Of a DNA stretch of 64,000 nucleotides, positions 26,420-34,837 are shown piece after piece. The first letter of the stretch is position 1; every line of letters begins with the position of its first letter. This DNA comes from Pseudofulvibacter geojedonensis (lineage in GTDB: Bacteria; Bacteroidota; Bacteroidia; Flavobacteriales; Flavobacteriaceae), in the NCBI RefSeq assembly GCF_042675745.1, contig NZ_JBHTJM010000006.1, forward strand, positions 372,001-436,000, given 5' to 3'. A program made the position numbers and the translations under genes. Under the pieces are notes generated by a model that made no database searches, was not told the origin of the DNA, and worked only from the letters and a program-made list of their open reading frames with translations.

Positions 26420-27673
26420 CTACAAGGTTGTATCTTGTGGATATTGAATATTATCTAATTGCTCTTTTAAAGGTTGAATATACGATAAATATTCTGCTTT
26501 TAACTCTTCTTTTATAGGTTTAGCAGCTGGCAACTTTTCTCTTAATGGGTCTACTTGCCTTCCGTTTTTCCAAAATCGATAACAAACATGTGGCCCTCCT
26601 GTATTCCCTGTCATACCAATATAACCTATTACATCTCCCTGTTTCACAACATCTCCTACTTTTACAGCCCTTCTTGACATATGTAAATACTGAGTGCTAT
26701 AGGTACTGTTGTGCCTTATTTTTACATATTTACCATTACCTCCTCTTCTAGTAGACTCTGTAACCGTTCCGCTTGCTGTAGCTAATATAGGAGTACCTAT
26801 TGGAGCAGCAAAATCTGTCCCTCTATGAGGTCTAACCCTATTACCATAATAAGCTATTCTTCTTTTCAAATTATAACGAGAAGATATTCTACTAAATTTA
26901 ACTGGGGCCTTTAAAAATTGACTTCTAAGTGTCTTTCCTTCTTCATCATAATAATCCATAATACCAGGTATTGTATCATTTTTATAATCGAAAGCATAAA
27001 AAGGCGTGCCATTATGTTCAAAAATAGCCGCTTTAACATCTTTTACTCCTGCATAAATAGAATCATTTATATATTTTTCTGTATATATAATTTTATATTT
27101 ATCTCCTTTTTGCAATCTAAAAAAATCAATAGACCAAGCATAGATATCAGCTAACTCATGAGAAATATATACATTTAAACCAGCTTTATCCATGGCTTCA
27201 GACAACGAACTAGTTATTACTCCAGAAGCTTCTTTTTCTACCAATTTAACTGGTTTTTTTCCATTATATATTTTTGAAATAGAATCATTTGAAAAATCAA
27301 AAACCGTATATTCTATTTTATTAGGTTGGTAGATAAACACCTGTGCTCTTTCTAATGAATCTTTACTTTTTAAAACCGTATATTTTTTACCGATTTGAAG
27401 TCTTTTAACATCAAAAGTATCTTTACCTTCTTTTACCAACTCTTCTATTTTTCCGTAGCCTATATGACTCTCAAATAGAATCTTACCAAAGCTGTCTCCA
27501 GATCTAACCGTATCTGAATCTACAATATAATTATCTAGATTAAACCCAAACTCAATTTTCGGCTTAACTTTTTCAGGAATTTCTATACTTAGAACTTCTT
27601 TCTTCTCTTCTTTTTTACAAGAAAATAGCCCTATAATCGCTAACAATACAAATACTATATTTTTCATCTTCAT
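26420..27673 (-). CDS. M23 family peptidoglycan endopeptidase, lipoprotein
   Basis: 417 residues. Lipoprotein signal with Cys at residue 19 (LFSCKKEE). The LysM/OapA-like central region precedes a C-terminal M23 domain (about residues 270-385). The first motif is canonical (PHRGTDFAAP, HxxxD). The last motif reads PHVCYRF, so the usual second zinc-binding His of HxH is Cys. Expected role is cutting peptidoglycan crosslinks in the periplasm. Its length and position as first gene before pgi suggest a housekeeping envelope role. Confidence 0.9.
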   Translation of the reverse strand: MKMKNIVFVLLAIIGLFSCKKEEKKEVLSIEIPEKVKPKIEFGFNLDNYIVDSDTVRSGDSFGKILFESHIGYGKIEELVKEGKDTFDVKRLQIGKKYTVLKSKDSLERAQVFIYQPNKIEYTVFDFSNDSISKIYNGKKPVKLVEKEASGVITSSLSEAMDKAGLNVYISHELADIYAWSIDFFRLQKGDKYKIIYTEKYINDSIYAGVKDVKAAIFEHNGTPFYAFDYKNDTIPGIMDYYDEEGKTLRSQFLKAPVKFSRISSRYNLKRRIAYYGNRVRPHRGTDFAAPIGTPILATASGTVTESTRRGGNGKYVKIRHNSTYSTQYLHMSRRAVKVGDVVKQGDVIGYIGMTGNTGGPHVCYRFWKNGRQVDPLREKLPAAKPIKEELKAEYLSYIQPLKEQLDNIQYPQDTTL

Positions 27674-27712
27674 ATACCTACATTCAGGTGTTTAAGTATC
27701 AGTGCCAAATAT

Positions 27713-27757
27713 CCAAAAAAAATATGTGCTTAGATAATTCTAAACACATATTTTTTT
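27713..27757 (-). terminator. Terminator after the DUF3108 gene
   Basis: AAATATGTG and TTAGA pair with TCTAA and CACATATTT around a TAAT loop, giving a long stem with T-runs on both strands. It lies 14 bases after the DUF3108 stop. Confidence 0.85.
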
Positions 27758-27770
27758 CTTAAAGTTTATT

Positions 27771-28550
27771 TTATTCAAAAACCATTTTAAAAGGATGTTT
27801 TAACCCTTTATAAGCGTCTAAATCTGCTTTTAAAGAACCAACTGCCAAATCTGCTTTTATTCGTAATGGAACTTTATTTTTATCATCTGAAACCCAAACT
27901 GTCAAGCTTTCTTCTTCTTCAAACACCCTACCTGATTGTACTATCGGTCTAAACTTTAAACTTGGCACTTTTCCAAACTTAGTTTTTAACACCTCTCTAC
28001 CTAAAAACTTTAATTTGAATCCAAAATTTTCTTTATCAAAAAACATGTTAATATTCACTTCTTCACCTACCTTAAGCTTAGTAGCATCTACTTTATTTCT
28101 TAAATAATAAAATGATGACACCATATCTTGAGTATTCATCTTAAAATCATGAGTAGTTTTTCTATCTTTTTCCTTGTCGTGAACTACAGCTTTATACGTA
28201 TCGTGATTAAAATCTATTTGAATATCTTTTGTGTAACCTCCTTCATTTATCTTTCTTATAAATCGATAAGGAGCCCCAGTTTCTTTATCGAAATAACTTT
28301 GGTAATCATCGTCTACCTTAAAAAACAAACTTAGTAAACCTGTTGATTTCCCTCTTCCTTTTACGTGATAAACTGTTTTGTTATTTAATGTTGCCTCATT
28401 TACTTTTAAAGTTGCATAACTTGCAGTAAACATTCCGTAATGTATTCTAAACTTAAACCATTCTCCTGAATCAAAAGCTGGGTCTTCTTGAGCTGTAATT
28501 AAATTACTCATTAACAAAACAAGTATTATAAATAAGTATGATTTCTTCAT
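27771..28550 (-). CDS. Secreted DUF3108 protein
   Basis: 259 residues with a signal peptide (cleavage after NLITAQ). EWFKFRIHYGMFTASYATL, the VKGRGKST strand, DDYQSYFDKETGAPYRF and QDMVSSFYYLRN are typical DUF3108. The family forms a beta-rich periplasmic domain related to LolA-like folds; function unknown. It has its own promoter (28601-28631) and terminator. Confidence 0.88.
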   Translation of the reverse strand: MKKSYLFIILVLLMSNLITAQEDPAFDSGEWFKFRIHYGMFTASYATLKVNEATLNNKTVYHVKGRGKSTGLLSLFFKVDDDYQSYFDKETGAPYRFIRKINEGGYTKDIQIDFNHDTYKAVVHDKEKDRKTTHDFKMNTQDMVSSFYYLRNKVDATKLKVGEEVNINMFFDKENFGFKLKFLGREVLKTKFGKVPSLKFRPIVQSGRVFEEEESLTVWVSDDKNKVPLRIKADLAVGSLKADLDAYKGLKHPFKMVFE

Positions 28551-28600
28551 ATTAATTATTTTTTATATCTAATATATTAATGAGATTACAATTACTATTC

Positions 28601-28631
28601 CAAAAATAAGCATACAAAAAAACTCTATCAA
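28601..28631 (-). promoter_or_regulatory. Promoter of the DUF3108 gene
   Basis: TTG (28629-28631), 20 bases, TATTTTTG (28601-28608) on the minus strand: a full match to the Bacteroidota consensus. It overlaps the upstream terminator hairpin, so the gene is set off from upstream transcription. Confidence 0.65.
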
Positions 28632-28650
28632 TTATATGATAGAGTTTTTT
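28616..28650 (-). terminator. Terminator of the candidate small RNA
   Basis: AAAAACTCTATCA (28618-28630), 6-base loop, TGATAGAGTTTTT (28637-28649): a 13-bp stem with T-runs in both directions. Confidence 0.85.
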
Positions 28651-28721
28651 ATTCTATTAACCAACCAAAACTATAAATTATGAATAATTTAAAGCCCCAA
28701 AATGGGAACCACCCCATTTGC
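28616..28721 (-). ncRNA. Candidate small RNA, about 105 nt
   Basis: A full-consensus promoter (28727-28757) and a strong terminator (28616-28650) bracket a 105-base minus-strand unit with no plausible protein frame. It would fold into three hairpins: AAATGGG/CCCATTT (28700-28719), AAATTAT/ATAATTT (28675-28690) and the terminator. It lies after the tryptophan dioxygenase gene and before DUF3108, which has its own promoter. It could be an independent regulatory RNA; I cannot match it from memory to the Flavobacteriia 6S (Flavo-1) RNA. Confidence 0.55.
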
Positions 28722-28726
28722 GCGGG

Positions 28727-28757
28727 CAAAAGTACCACCTAATTACAGATTTCGCAA
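28727..28757 (-). promoter_or_regulatory. Strong promoter of the candidate small RNA
   Basis: TTG (28755-28757), exactly 20 bases, TACTTTTG (28727-28734) on the minus strand. The transcript start is expected near 28720. No open frame starts nearby. Confidence 0.7.
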
Positions 28758-28839
28758 CGAAAAATAAAAATTTAACATATTTTTATCATTTTCAAACTAA
28801 AAACCGCAAAACCATAAACATAATTTAAAAAATTAGCTA

Positions 28840-29787
28840 TTAAATTATTTTATGACTCTCTAAATTAGTCACTCCCCAATTATCTAATTCATCTTTATCC
28901 CACAAATCGGGAAAAAACATTCTTCTTTGATATTTTGGATGCATATATTTTTGCCATTCACTACCTCCTGTTGCTTCGGCCGACCCTTTTCCGCTATTTA
29001 AATATTTACCCGCAGCATTGTAATGAGCCATTACCCATTTTACATTTACAGTATGGTCATAATGCCTCATGGCATTAATCAATTCTTTATTTTCTTGAAA
29101 TTCTTTTGGCAAGCTCTTGAATTTAGTCCATAAGTTAATCGTATTATACTCCTGCATAAACAACAAAAATTCTTCTTTGTATTTATTTTCAAAATTGGTT
29201 AAAAGAGCATTCTTTTTTCCTGTTTTGTAATCTTTTCCTGCTGCTTGCCAATACAAGTGTTCAAAAGCATGAGTAAAAGGTGTATTTCTATCTATTGTCT
29301 CTCTAAAACGGGCATCAATTAAATTAATTAACTCTGTAGAAGAAAATTCTATCATTCTATACTGTGCAGACTGAAAACCACTAGCCGGAGTTAGTGTGTC
29401 TCTAAACTTCATATACTGCTCTACCTCCATACCATCTCCCATTATTGTAAAAGAAGATGATAAAACATCAAAATACCTACTTATTCTATCTAAACGGGAA
29501 GAGAAAAATTCTGGGGTTAAATTTTCATGTTTAGAAACCTGTTCAATTTCCCATAAAATCATTTTAAACAACAACTCATTTATCTGATGGTAAATTATAA
29601 AAATCATTTCATCAGGTAAATTTGTCCTTTGCTGTTGAAGCCCAAGTAAAGCTTCTGTTTTTACGTAGTCCCAATATGTTATTGGGGTATTATGTAATAA
29701 ACCGCTTAAATGAACATCTGTATCTTGTCCTATTGCGGAAAACTTTTCATCAAGTTTTTTCAACAATTCTTCTCTATTGTATGACAT
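28840..29787 (-). CDS. Tryptophan 2,3-dioxygenase family protein
   Basis: 315 residues. NTPITYWDYVKTEALLGLQ, DEMIFIIYHQINELLFKMILWE, SGFQSAQYRMIEF and HYDHTVNVKWVMAHY fit the heme-dependent TDO superfamily, with heme-ligand His candidates in the last segment. TDO oxidises tryptophan to N-formylkynurenine in the cytosol. It lies beside the tyrosine catabolic genes, separated by a terminator. Kynureninase-type genes are not in the window. Confidence 0.87.
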   Translation of the reverse strand: MSYNREELLKKLDEKFSAIGQDTDVHLSGLLHNTPITYWDYVKTEALLGLQQQRTNLPDEMIFIIYHQINELLFKMILWEIEQVSKHENLTPEFFSSRLDRISRYFDVLSSSFTIMGDGMEVEQYMKFRDTLTPASGFQSAQYRMIEFSSTELINLIDARFRETIDRNTPFTHAFEHLYWQAAGKDYKTGKKNALLTNFENKYKEEFLLFMQEYNTINLWTKFKSLPKEFQENKELINAMRHYDHTVNVKWVMAHYNAAGKYLNSGKGSAEATGGSEWQKYMHPKYQRRMFFPDLWDKDELDNWGVTNLESHKII

Positions 29788-29906
29788 TGTATTCTTTGTT
29801 TATAAGTTATTAAATTTCTTTCCTTAAACATATATTTAAGAAAAAGGCGATTTAATGTTTTTATAAACCATTTTAGTCTTTAAATAAATTGTCAACCTAT
29901 TCATAA

Positions 29907-29914
29907 CAAAAGTA
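29907..29914 (-). promoter_or_regulatory. -7 box before the tryptophan dioxygenase gene
   Basis: TACTTTTG on the minus strand fits TAnnTTTG and touches the foot of the upstream terminator. A TTG lies 16 bases upstream (29931-29933), a little close. It would give a leader of about 110 bases. Confidence 0.45.
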
Positions 29915-29948
29915 ATAAGCGCCAATTACTCAAGTAATGGCGCTTATT
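29914..29948 (-). terminator. Terminator of the HGD-HPPD operon
   Basis: AATAAGCGCCAATTACT (29914-29930) pairs with AGTAATGGCGCTTATT (29933-29948), one bulged A, loop CA. It lies 14 bases after the HPPD stop; the T-tract is short. Confidence 0.75.
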
Positions 29949-29962
29949 CATATTATTTACAT

Positions 29963-31123
29963 TTAAAGAGTTCCTCTCTTAGCTTGCTCTCTCTCTATAG
30001 ATTCGAATAAAGCTTTAAAATTTCCAGCTCCAAAACCTCTAGCTCCCATACGCTGAATAATTTCAAAGAACAAAGTAGGCCTATCTTCTACAGGCTTGGT
30101 AAAAATCTGCAACAAATACCCTTCTTCATCTGCATCAATCATGATACCTAAAGCTTTTAACTTTTCAATATCTTCTCTTAATTCATGATCAAACTCTTCT
30201 AAACGTCCTGGTACTGCTTTATAATATTCTTCAGGAGGAGTTGACAAAAACTCTACTCCGTTAGCACGTAATTGAGACACTGTTTTTAAAATATCATCTG
30301 TTGCTACAGCTATATGTTGCACACCAGCTCCTTCATAAAAATCTAAATACTCTTCAATTTGAGAACGTTTCTTACCTTCTGCCGGTTCGTTAATAGGAAA
30401 CTTAATCCTTCCGTTTCCATTTGACATTACTTTACTCATTAAAGCAGAATACTCAGTATGTATTTGTTTATCATCAAACGATAAAAAGTTTTCGAACCCC
30501 ATAACATCTTCGTACCATTTTACCCACACATCCATCTGATTCCAACCTACATTACCAACCATGTGATCTATGTACTTTAAACCAGCTGCTGGTGGATTGT
30601 AATCTGACTCCCATTTTACAAATCCTGGTAAAAACGCTCCGTTATAATTCTTACGTTCTACAAACATATGTACCGTTTCTCCGTAAGTATAAATACCTGC
30701 TCTTACCACTTCACCATGTTCGTCTTTTTCGACAGTTGGCTCCATATAAGATTTAGCTCCACGAGATGTAGTTTCTTCATAAGCTTTACGCGCATCTTCT
30801 ACCCATAAGGCTACAATTTTCACACCATCACCATGTTTTACAATATGATCATTAATTGGTGATTTACTATTTAAGGGTGTTGTTAGCATTAACTTAATTT
30901 TATCTTGAGTTAACACGTAACTTACAGAATCTGTTGCTCCTGTTTCTAACCCACGATATGCATGTGATTGAAATCCAAAGGCTGTTTTATAAAAATGAGC
31001 TGCTTGTTTGGCATTACCAACATAAAACTCTACATAATCTGTTCCTAATAATGGAAGGAAATCTTGAGCTCCTTCAAATATTTTTTCTAAACCGTAGTTT
31101 ACTGATTTTATTTCTTTTGACAT
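29963..31123 (-). CDS. hppD: 4-hydroxyphenylpyruvate dioxygenase
   Basis: 386 residues made of two vicinal-oxygen-chelate domains. N-terminal DYVEFYVGNAKQAAHFYKTAFGFQ; C-terminal KYIDHMVGNV with the first iron His, GVQHIAVATDDI with the second, and LFFEIIQRMGARGFGAGNFKALFESIE with the Glu ligand and the closing helix. It converts 4-hydroxyphenylpyruvate to homogentisate. It follows hmgA by 64 bases on the same strand, forming a tyrosine/phenylalanine degradation unit. Confidence 0.97.
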   Translation of the reverse strand: MSKEIKSVNYGLEKIFEGAQDFLPLLGTDYVEFYVGNAKQAAHFYKTAFGFQSHAYRGLETGATDSVSYVLTQDKIKLMLTTPLNSKSPINDHIVKHGDGVKIVALWVEDARKAYEETTSRGAKSYMEPTVEKDEHGEVVRAGIYTYGETVHMFVERKNYNGAFLPGFVKWESDYNPPAAGLKYIDHMVGNVGWNQMDVWVKWYEDVMGFENFLSFDDKQIHTEYSALMSKVMSNGNGRIKFPINEPAEGKKRSQIEEYLDFYEGAGVQHIAVATDDILKTVSQLRANGVEFLSTPPEEYYKAVPGRLEEFDHELREDIEKLKALGIMIDADEEGYLLQIFTKPVEDRPTLFFEIIQRMGARGFGAGNFKALFESIEREQAKRGTL

Positions 31124-31187
31124 TTGTCTGTTGTTTTTTTGATACTAACAATAAGATAAATAGTAGTATCTGTGTGCTGTTTTAATT

Positions 31188-32348
31188 TTATTTATCTAAC
31201 CAAGATTGGTAATAGGTTTCATCTGCAATTTTCATTGCTTCTTCAGTTACTTTTAAAGGTTTAAAAGTGTCTACCATTACTGCCAACTCTTCTGTAACAG
31301 TTTCTCCTATACTCCTCTCTGTTGCACCTGGGTGTGGACCGTGAGGAATACCCGCTGGATGTAAAGAAATATGACCTGCATCTATATCGTTCCTACTCAT
31401 AAAATCTCCATCTACGTAATACAAAACTTCATCTGAATCTATGTTACTATGATTATAGGGTGCTGGAATTGAATTTGGATGATAATCATACAATCTAGGC
31501 ACGAAACTACAAATAACAAAAGCATCTGTTTCAAAAGTTTGATGTACTGGTGGTGGCTGATGAATACGACCCGTTATCGGTTCGAAATCATGGATTGAAA
31601 AAGCATAAGGATAATTATACCCATCATAGCCAACTACATCAAAAGGATGCGAAGCATATACCATTTCAATTATCTCATCTTGCTTCTTAACTTTTATTAA
31701 AAAGTCTCCCTTTTCGTTATGAGTTTCTAATTCTTCTGGTCTTCTTATGTCTCTTTCACAGAATGGCGAATGTTCTAATAACTGTCCGAACCAGTTTCTA
31801 TATCTTTTAGGAGTATAAACAGGTCTGTAAGATTCTACAATAAACAAACGGTTATTCGCATCATCAAAATCTAATTTATAAATCATCCCACGAGGAATTA
31901 CTAAGTAATCTCCGTATTTAAAATCTAGATTACCATACATTGTGCGTAACTTACCTGTTCCTTTGTGAACGAAAATCACCTCATCTGCATCAGTGTTTTT
32001 ATAAAAATAATCGTTGGTTGACTCTTTTGGAGCCGATAATATAATATTACAATCTGAATTAGTTAATACAACTTTTCTACTTTCTAAGTAATCTCTTACT
32101 TGAGGGACTTGAAATCCTCTAAAGCGATATGACTGAATATTATTTTCTTTTGCAATTTTAGGCGCAATAGAATATTGTTTACGAATTTCTTTAACCATGG
32201 TAGGTCTAAATTCGTGATATGAATTGGTTGACATGCCGTCGAAACCGATAGTTCCAAATAATTGTTCATAATATAAACTACCGTCTTCTTTTCTAAATTG
32301 TGTGTGACGTTTAGGAGGTATATTTCCTAGTTTATGATAAAAAGGCAT
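31188..32348 (-). CDS. hmgA: Homogentisate 1,2-dioxygenase
   Basis: 386 residues. Cupin-type HGD with YEQLFGTIGFDGMSTNSYHEFRPT near the N-terminus, KGTGKLRTMYG, and the iron-binding C-terminal segment DSDEVLYYVDGDFMSRNDIDAGHISLHPAGIPHGPHPG. It opens the ring of homogentisate to maleylacetoacetate. It is first in the unit with hppD; no fumarylacetoacetase is present here. Confidence 0.95.
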   Translation of the reverse strand: MPFYHKLGNIPPKRHTQFRKEDGSLYYEQLFGTIGFDGMSTNSYHEFRPTMVKEIRKQYSIAPKIAKENNIQSYRFRGFQVPQVRDYLESRKVVLTNSDCNIILSAPKESTNDYFYKNTDADEVIFVHKGTGKLRTMYGNLDFKYGDYLVIPRGMIYKLDFDDANNRLFIVESYRPVYTPKRYRNWFGQLLEHSPFCERDIRRPEELETHNEKGDFLIKVKKQDEIIEMVYASHPFDVVGYDGYNYPYAFSIHDFEPITGRIHQPPPVHQTFETDAFVICSFVPRLYDYHPNSIPAPYNHSNIDSDEVLYYVDGDFMSRNDIDAGHISLHPAGIPHGPHPGATERSIGETVTEELAVMVDTFKPLKVTEEAMKIADETYYQSWLDK

Positions 32349-32444
32349 TTTTAATGAATTAATGAATTAATAACTAACATAACAATTCTTTATTTTTTGA
32401 ATTGAGACATTTTATACAATAATATAGTTGATCCATTAGATCAT

Positions 32445-32510
32445 TTACTCTGGATTCCTTTTAATAAGATAGTGTAGATAAATTAATATGTCTTGCCAAA
32501 AAGGTTGCAT
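32445..32510 (-). CDS. Possible short leader ORF before hmgA (21 residues)
   Basis: ATG 32510 to TAA 32445 encodes a 21-residue peptide beginning MQPFWQDILIYL and ending KRNPE, unusually protein-like for its length. It starts 7 bases after a near-consensus -7 box, GATATTTG (32517-32524), so it would be at the very 5' end of the hmgA transcript. It may be a leader peptide or chance. Confidence 0.25.
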   Translation of the reverse strand: MQPFWQDILIYLHYLIKRNPE

Positions 32511-32565
32511 AGACTACAAATATCGGAAAAAAAAATACATGAAATAAACAATTATACCAAAAAGC

Positions 32566-34764
32566 CTAGAACCAATACCCCAAACTAACATACCACTGTA
32601 CTTTCTTTACCTGAGGAGACCAAGATGATTTTATTTGCATAGGGCCCAAAAATGTTTTTACTCCATAACCTAAGGCATATCCTTGAAATTCTGGAAGAGA
32701 TAACCAATCTGAATCCTTAAATAATCCATCGTCTATATTAGCAATGCTAGCACTAGCAGTTAGCAAGTGATTTTTGTAAAATTCGTAATGTATATCTACA
32801 TCTGTTTTTACATAACTATCACCTGCCAAAGACACAAAGTCATAGCCTATAAAAGGTTTATAGTTTAATGTAAAATCATTTCCGTACCCTCCCAAAAGAA
32901 AATCAAAAGTGGATATTGTATTGTTTCCTATCCTTATCCCCCCCTCTGTAAATAGATTTACATAAACTTTATCAAAAAAAGTCTTAGCTAATCCCATTCT
33001 AGCTTTAGCTATTGAAAATTGTTCAAAATCATCTTTTTTATCGTGCGCTAAAGAATAAAGATTAAATTTTCCATCAAAATACAAACCTTTGGTTGGATAA
33101 TACTTATCATCTAAACCGTCGTACTTTAATCTGCCAAAAGCGCTAAAATAATTATCATCATCAATATCTAAGTCTTCAGAGTTACTTTTGAATTTAACCC
33201 TATTATGTTCTGCTCCTAAAGCAAATGAAAATTCTTTTTTAAACAACGTCTCTAAATACACCATATTGGTTAAAGACAACACTTCTAATTCTGCTCTTAC
33301 ATTTTCTTCAGGAAAAGAAATCGTATTAGCAAAAACTAATTTATTAACATCTCTTTCAAATGTGTTAAGAGTAGACCTCATACCAACACTCCAATAAAAC
33401 CCTTTATCTATATAATACTCTAAATCATACCTTATCTGGTCACCCAATACAACATCTAAACTTAAAATATCATTATTTGTAATTAATTGCTTATTTGTTA
33501 CATTAATTAATGCTGCACTTTTATATAAATTATCATAATGAGCTCCTAACTTTAAAAATGTCTTGGTTTTAGTTTCGTTTACCTCTATTAACAACGAGTT
33601 ATCTTTATCTACCTTGTATTTTATCCCATGAAAATTATTGGTTGCTGCTAAAGCTTTAACTCCATCGTCAATCTGTTTGTATGTGACTTTAGAATTGGCT
33701 TTTATTTTTAATTTACCTCTTATATAAGATTGTGTATATTTTTCATTTCCTAAAACCAAAACATCTTTTATGAAAAAACTTTCGCCTACTTTTTTCTTCT
33801 GGTAATGATTTTTTTCAAAACTCTGTTTTTTAGACAGTTCTATTAAATCATTCAAATGTGATTTTGCTGCTACAAAACCAGCTTCTACAATTTCTTTCCC
33901 CTTATCAAACGATACAATTGTAAAATCTCCTATATCTGGTTTAATATACACATCTGTTTTCTTTATCTTTTCCTTCATCTGTCTATTTGTAGTAAAATTA
34001 GACACTTGTAGCATTACCTCAGAAATAGATCGAAGATCTTCTTTTTTACGTAAACTATCCTGTACATCAACACCAATTACATAATCAACGTTCTTCTCCA
34101 ATAATTCATCTATTGGGTAGTTATTAGAAACCCCTCCATCTATTAATAATTTATCACCTAATAAAACTGGCTCAAACAAAGATGGAATAGCTCCACTTGC
34201 TGCAATAACATTTGGCAAATAACCACTTTCTAAAACAACTTGCTTACCATTTTCTGCATTAGTAGCAACACAAAAGAAAGGTATAGGCAATTTTTCGAAT
34301 TCATTAATATCTTTTACGTGATTTAACTTCTCTACGTAATAACTATAAATATTTTGTCCTTTAGATAACGCAGTTGGGAAAGATATTTTAAACTTATTAA
34401 ACGGAAGAGTTATAGCTCTTTTATCGGCATCTTCTCTCTCAAAAAAAGATTTATTTTTTCTTTTAAAGTCATCTCTAATGAGCTCTTCTATATCTACTTC
34501 TTTAAAAATTTCCAATAGCTCATCAGCAGTGTACCCCGAAGCATACATTGCCCCTACTATAGCCCCCATACTAGTTCCAGCTATGTAATCTATTCTAACT
34601 CCAGATTCCTCAATAACTTTTAGAACACCTATATGAGCCATACCTTTGGCTCCTCCCCCACTAAGCACCAAACCAATACGCACGTCATCTTTAGGCTCAA
34701 CCTCTTGAGAAAAACCCAAACAGAAAAACAAAAAAATAAATATTACAATAGTAGTTTTCCCCAT
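32566..34764 (-). CDS. Patatin-like phospholipase with outer-membrane barrel
   Basis: 732 residues. A signal peptide (to FSQ, residue 20) precedes a patatin domain with the oxyanion motif GGGAKG (36-41), nucleophile Ser65 in GTSMG and Asp209 in DGG. A POTRA-like segment (about 325-400) and a C-terminal Omp85/BamA-type barrel (about 405-732, ending in aromatic YWF) follow. This is the PlpD layout: a lipase/phospholipase borne by its own two-partner-type barrel at the outer membrane. Substrate unknown. Confidence 0.92.
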   Translation of the reverse strand: MGKTTIVIFIFLFFCLGFSQEVEPKDDVRIGLVLSGGGAKGMAHIGVLKVIEESGVRIDYIAGTSMGAIVGAMYASGYTADELLEIFKEVDIEELIRDDFKRKNKSFFEREDADKRAITLPFNKFKISFPTALSKGQNIYSYYVEKLNHVKDINEFEKLPIPFFCVATNAENGKQVVLESGYLPNVIAASGAIPSLFEPVLLGDKLLIDGGVSNNYPIDELLEKNVDYVIGVDVQDSLRKKEDLRSISEVMLQVSNFTTNRQMKEKIKKTDVYIKPDIGDFTIVSFDKGKEIVEAGFVAAKSHLNDLIELSKKQSFEKNHYQKKKVGESFFIKDVLVLGNEKYTQSYIRGKLKIKANSKVTYKQIDDGVKALAATNNFHGIKYKVDKDNSLLIEVNETKTKTFLKLGAHYDNLYKSAALINVTNKQLITNNDILSLDVVLGDQIRYDLEYYIDKGFYWSVGMRSTLNTFERDVNKLVFANTISFPEENVRAELEVLSLTNMVYLETLFKKEFSFALGAEHNRVKFKSNSEDLDIDDDNYFSAFGRLKYDGLDDKYYPTKGLYFDGKFNLYSLAHDKKDDFEQFSIAKARMGLAKTFFDKVYVNLFTEGGIRIGNNTISTFDFLLGGYGNDFTLNYKPFIGYDFVSLAGDSYVKTDVDIHYEFYKNHLLTASASIANIDDGLFKDSDWLSLPEFQGYALGYGVKTFLGPMQIKSSWSPQVKKVQWYVSLGYWF

Positions 34765-34837
34765 TATATTGTAAGAAAAGTAAAAAACTGATTATGAGTT
34801 TAAAATTAGGTGATTTACACTAGCTAAACAACTATTA

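Noticed and set aside
31560..31590. tRNA T-loop-like GGTTCGAAATC
   Set aside because: It lies inside hmgA coding sequence and no cloverleaf can be built around it.
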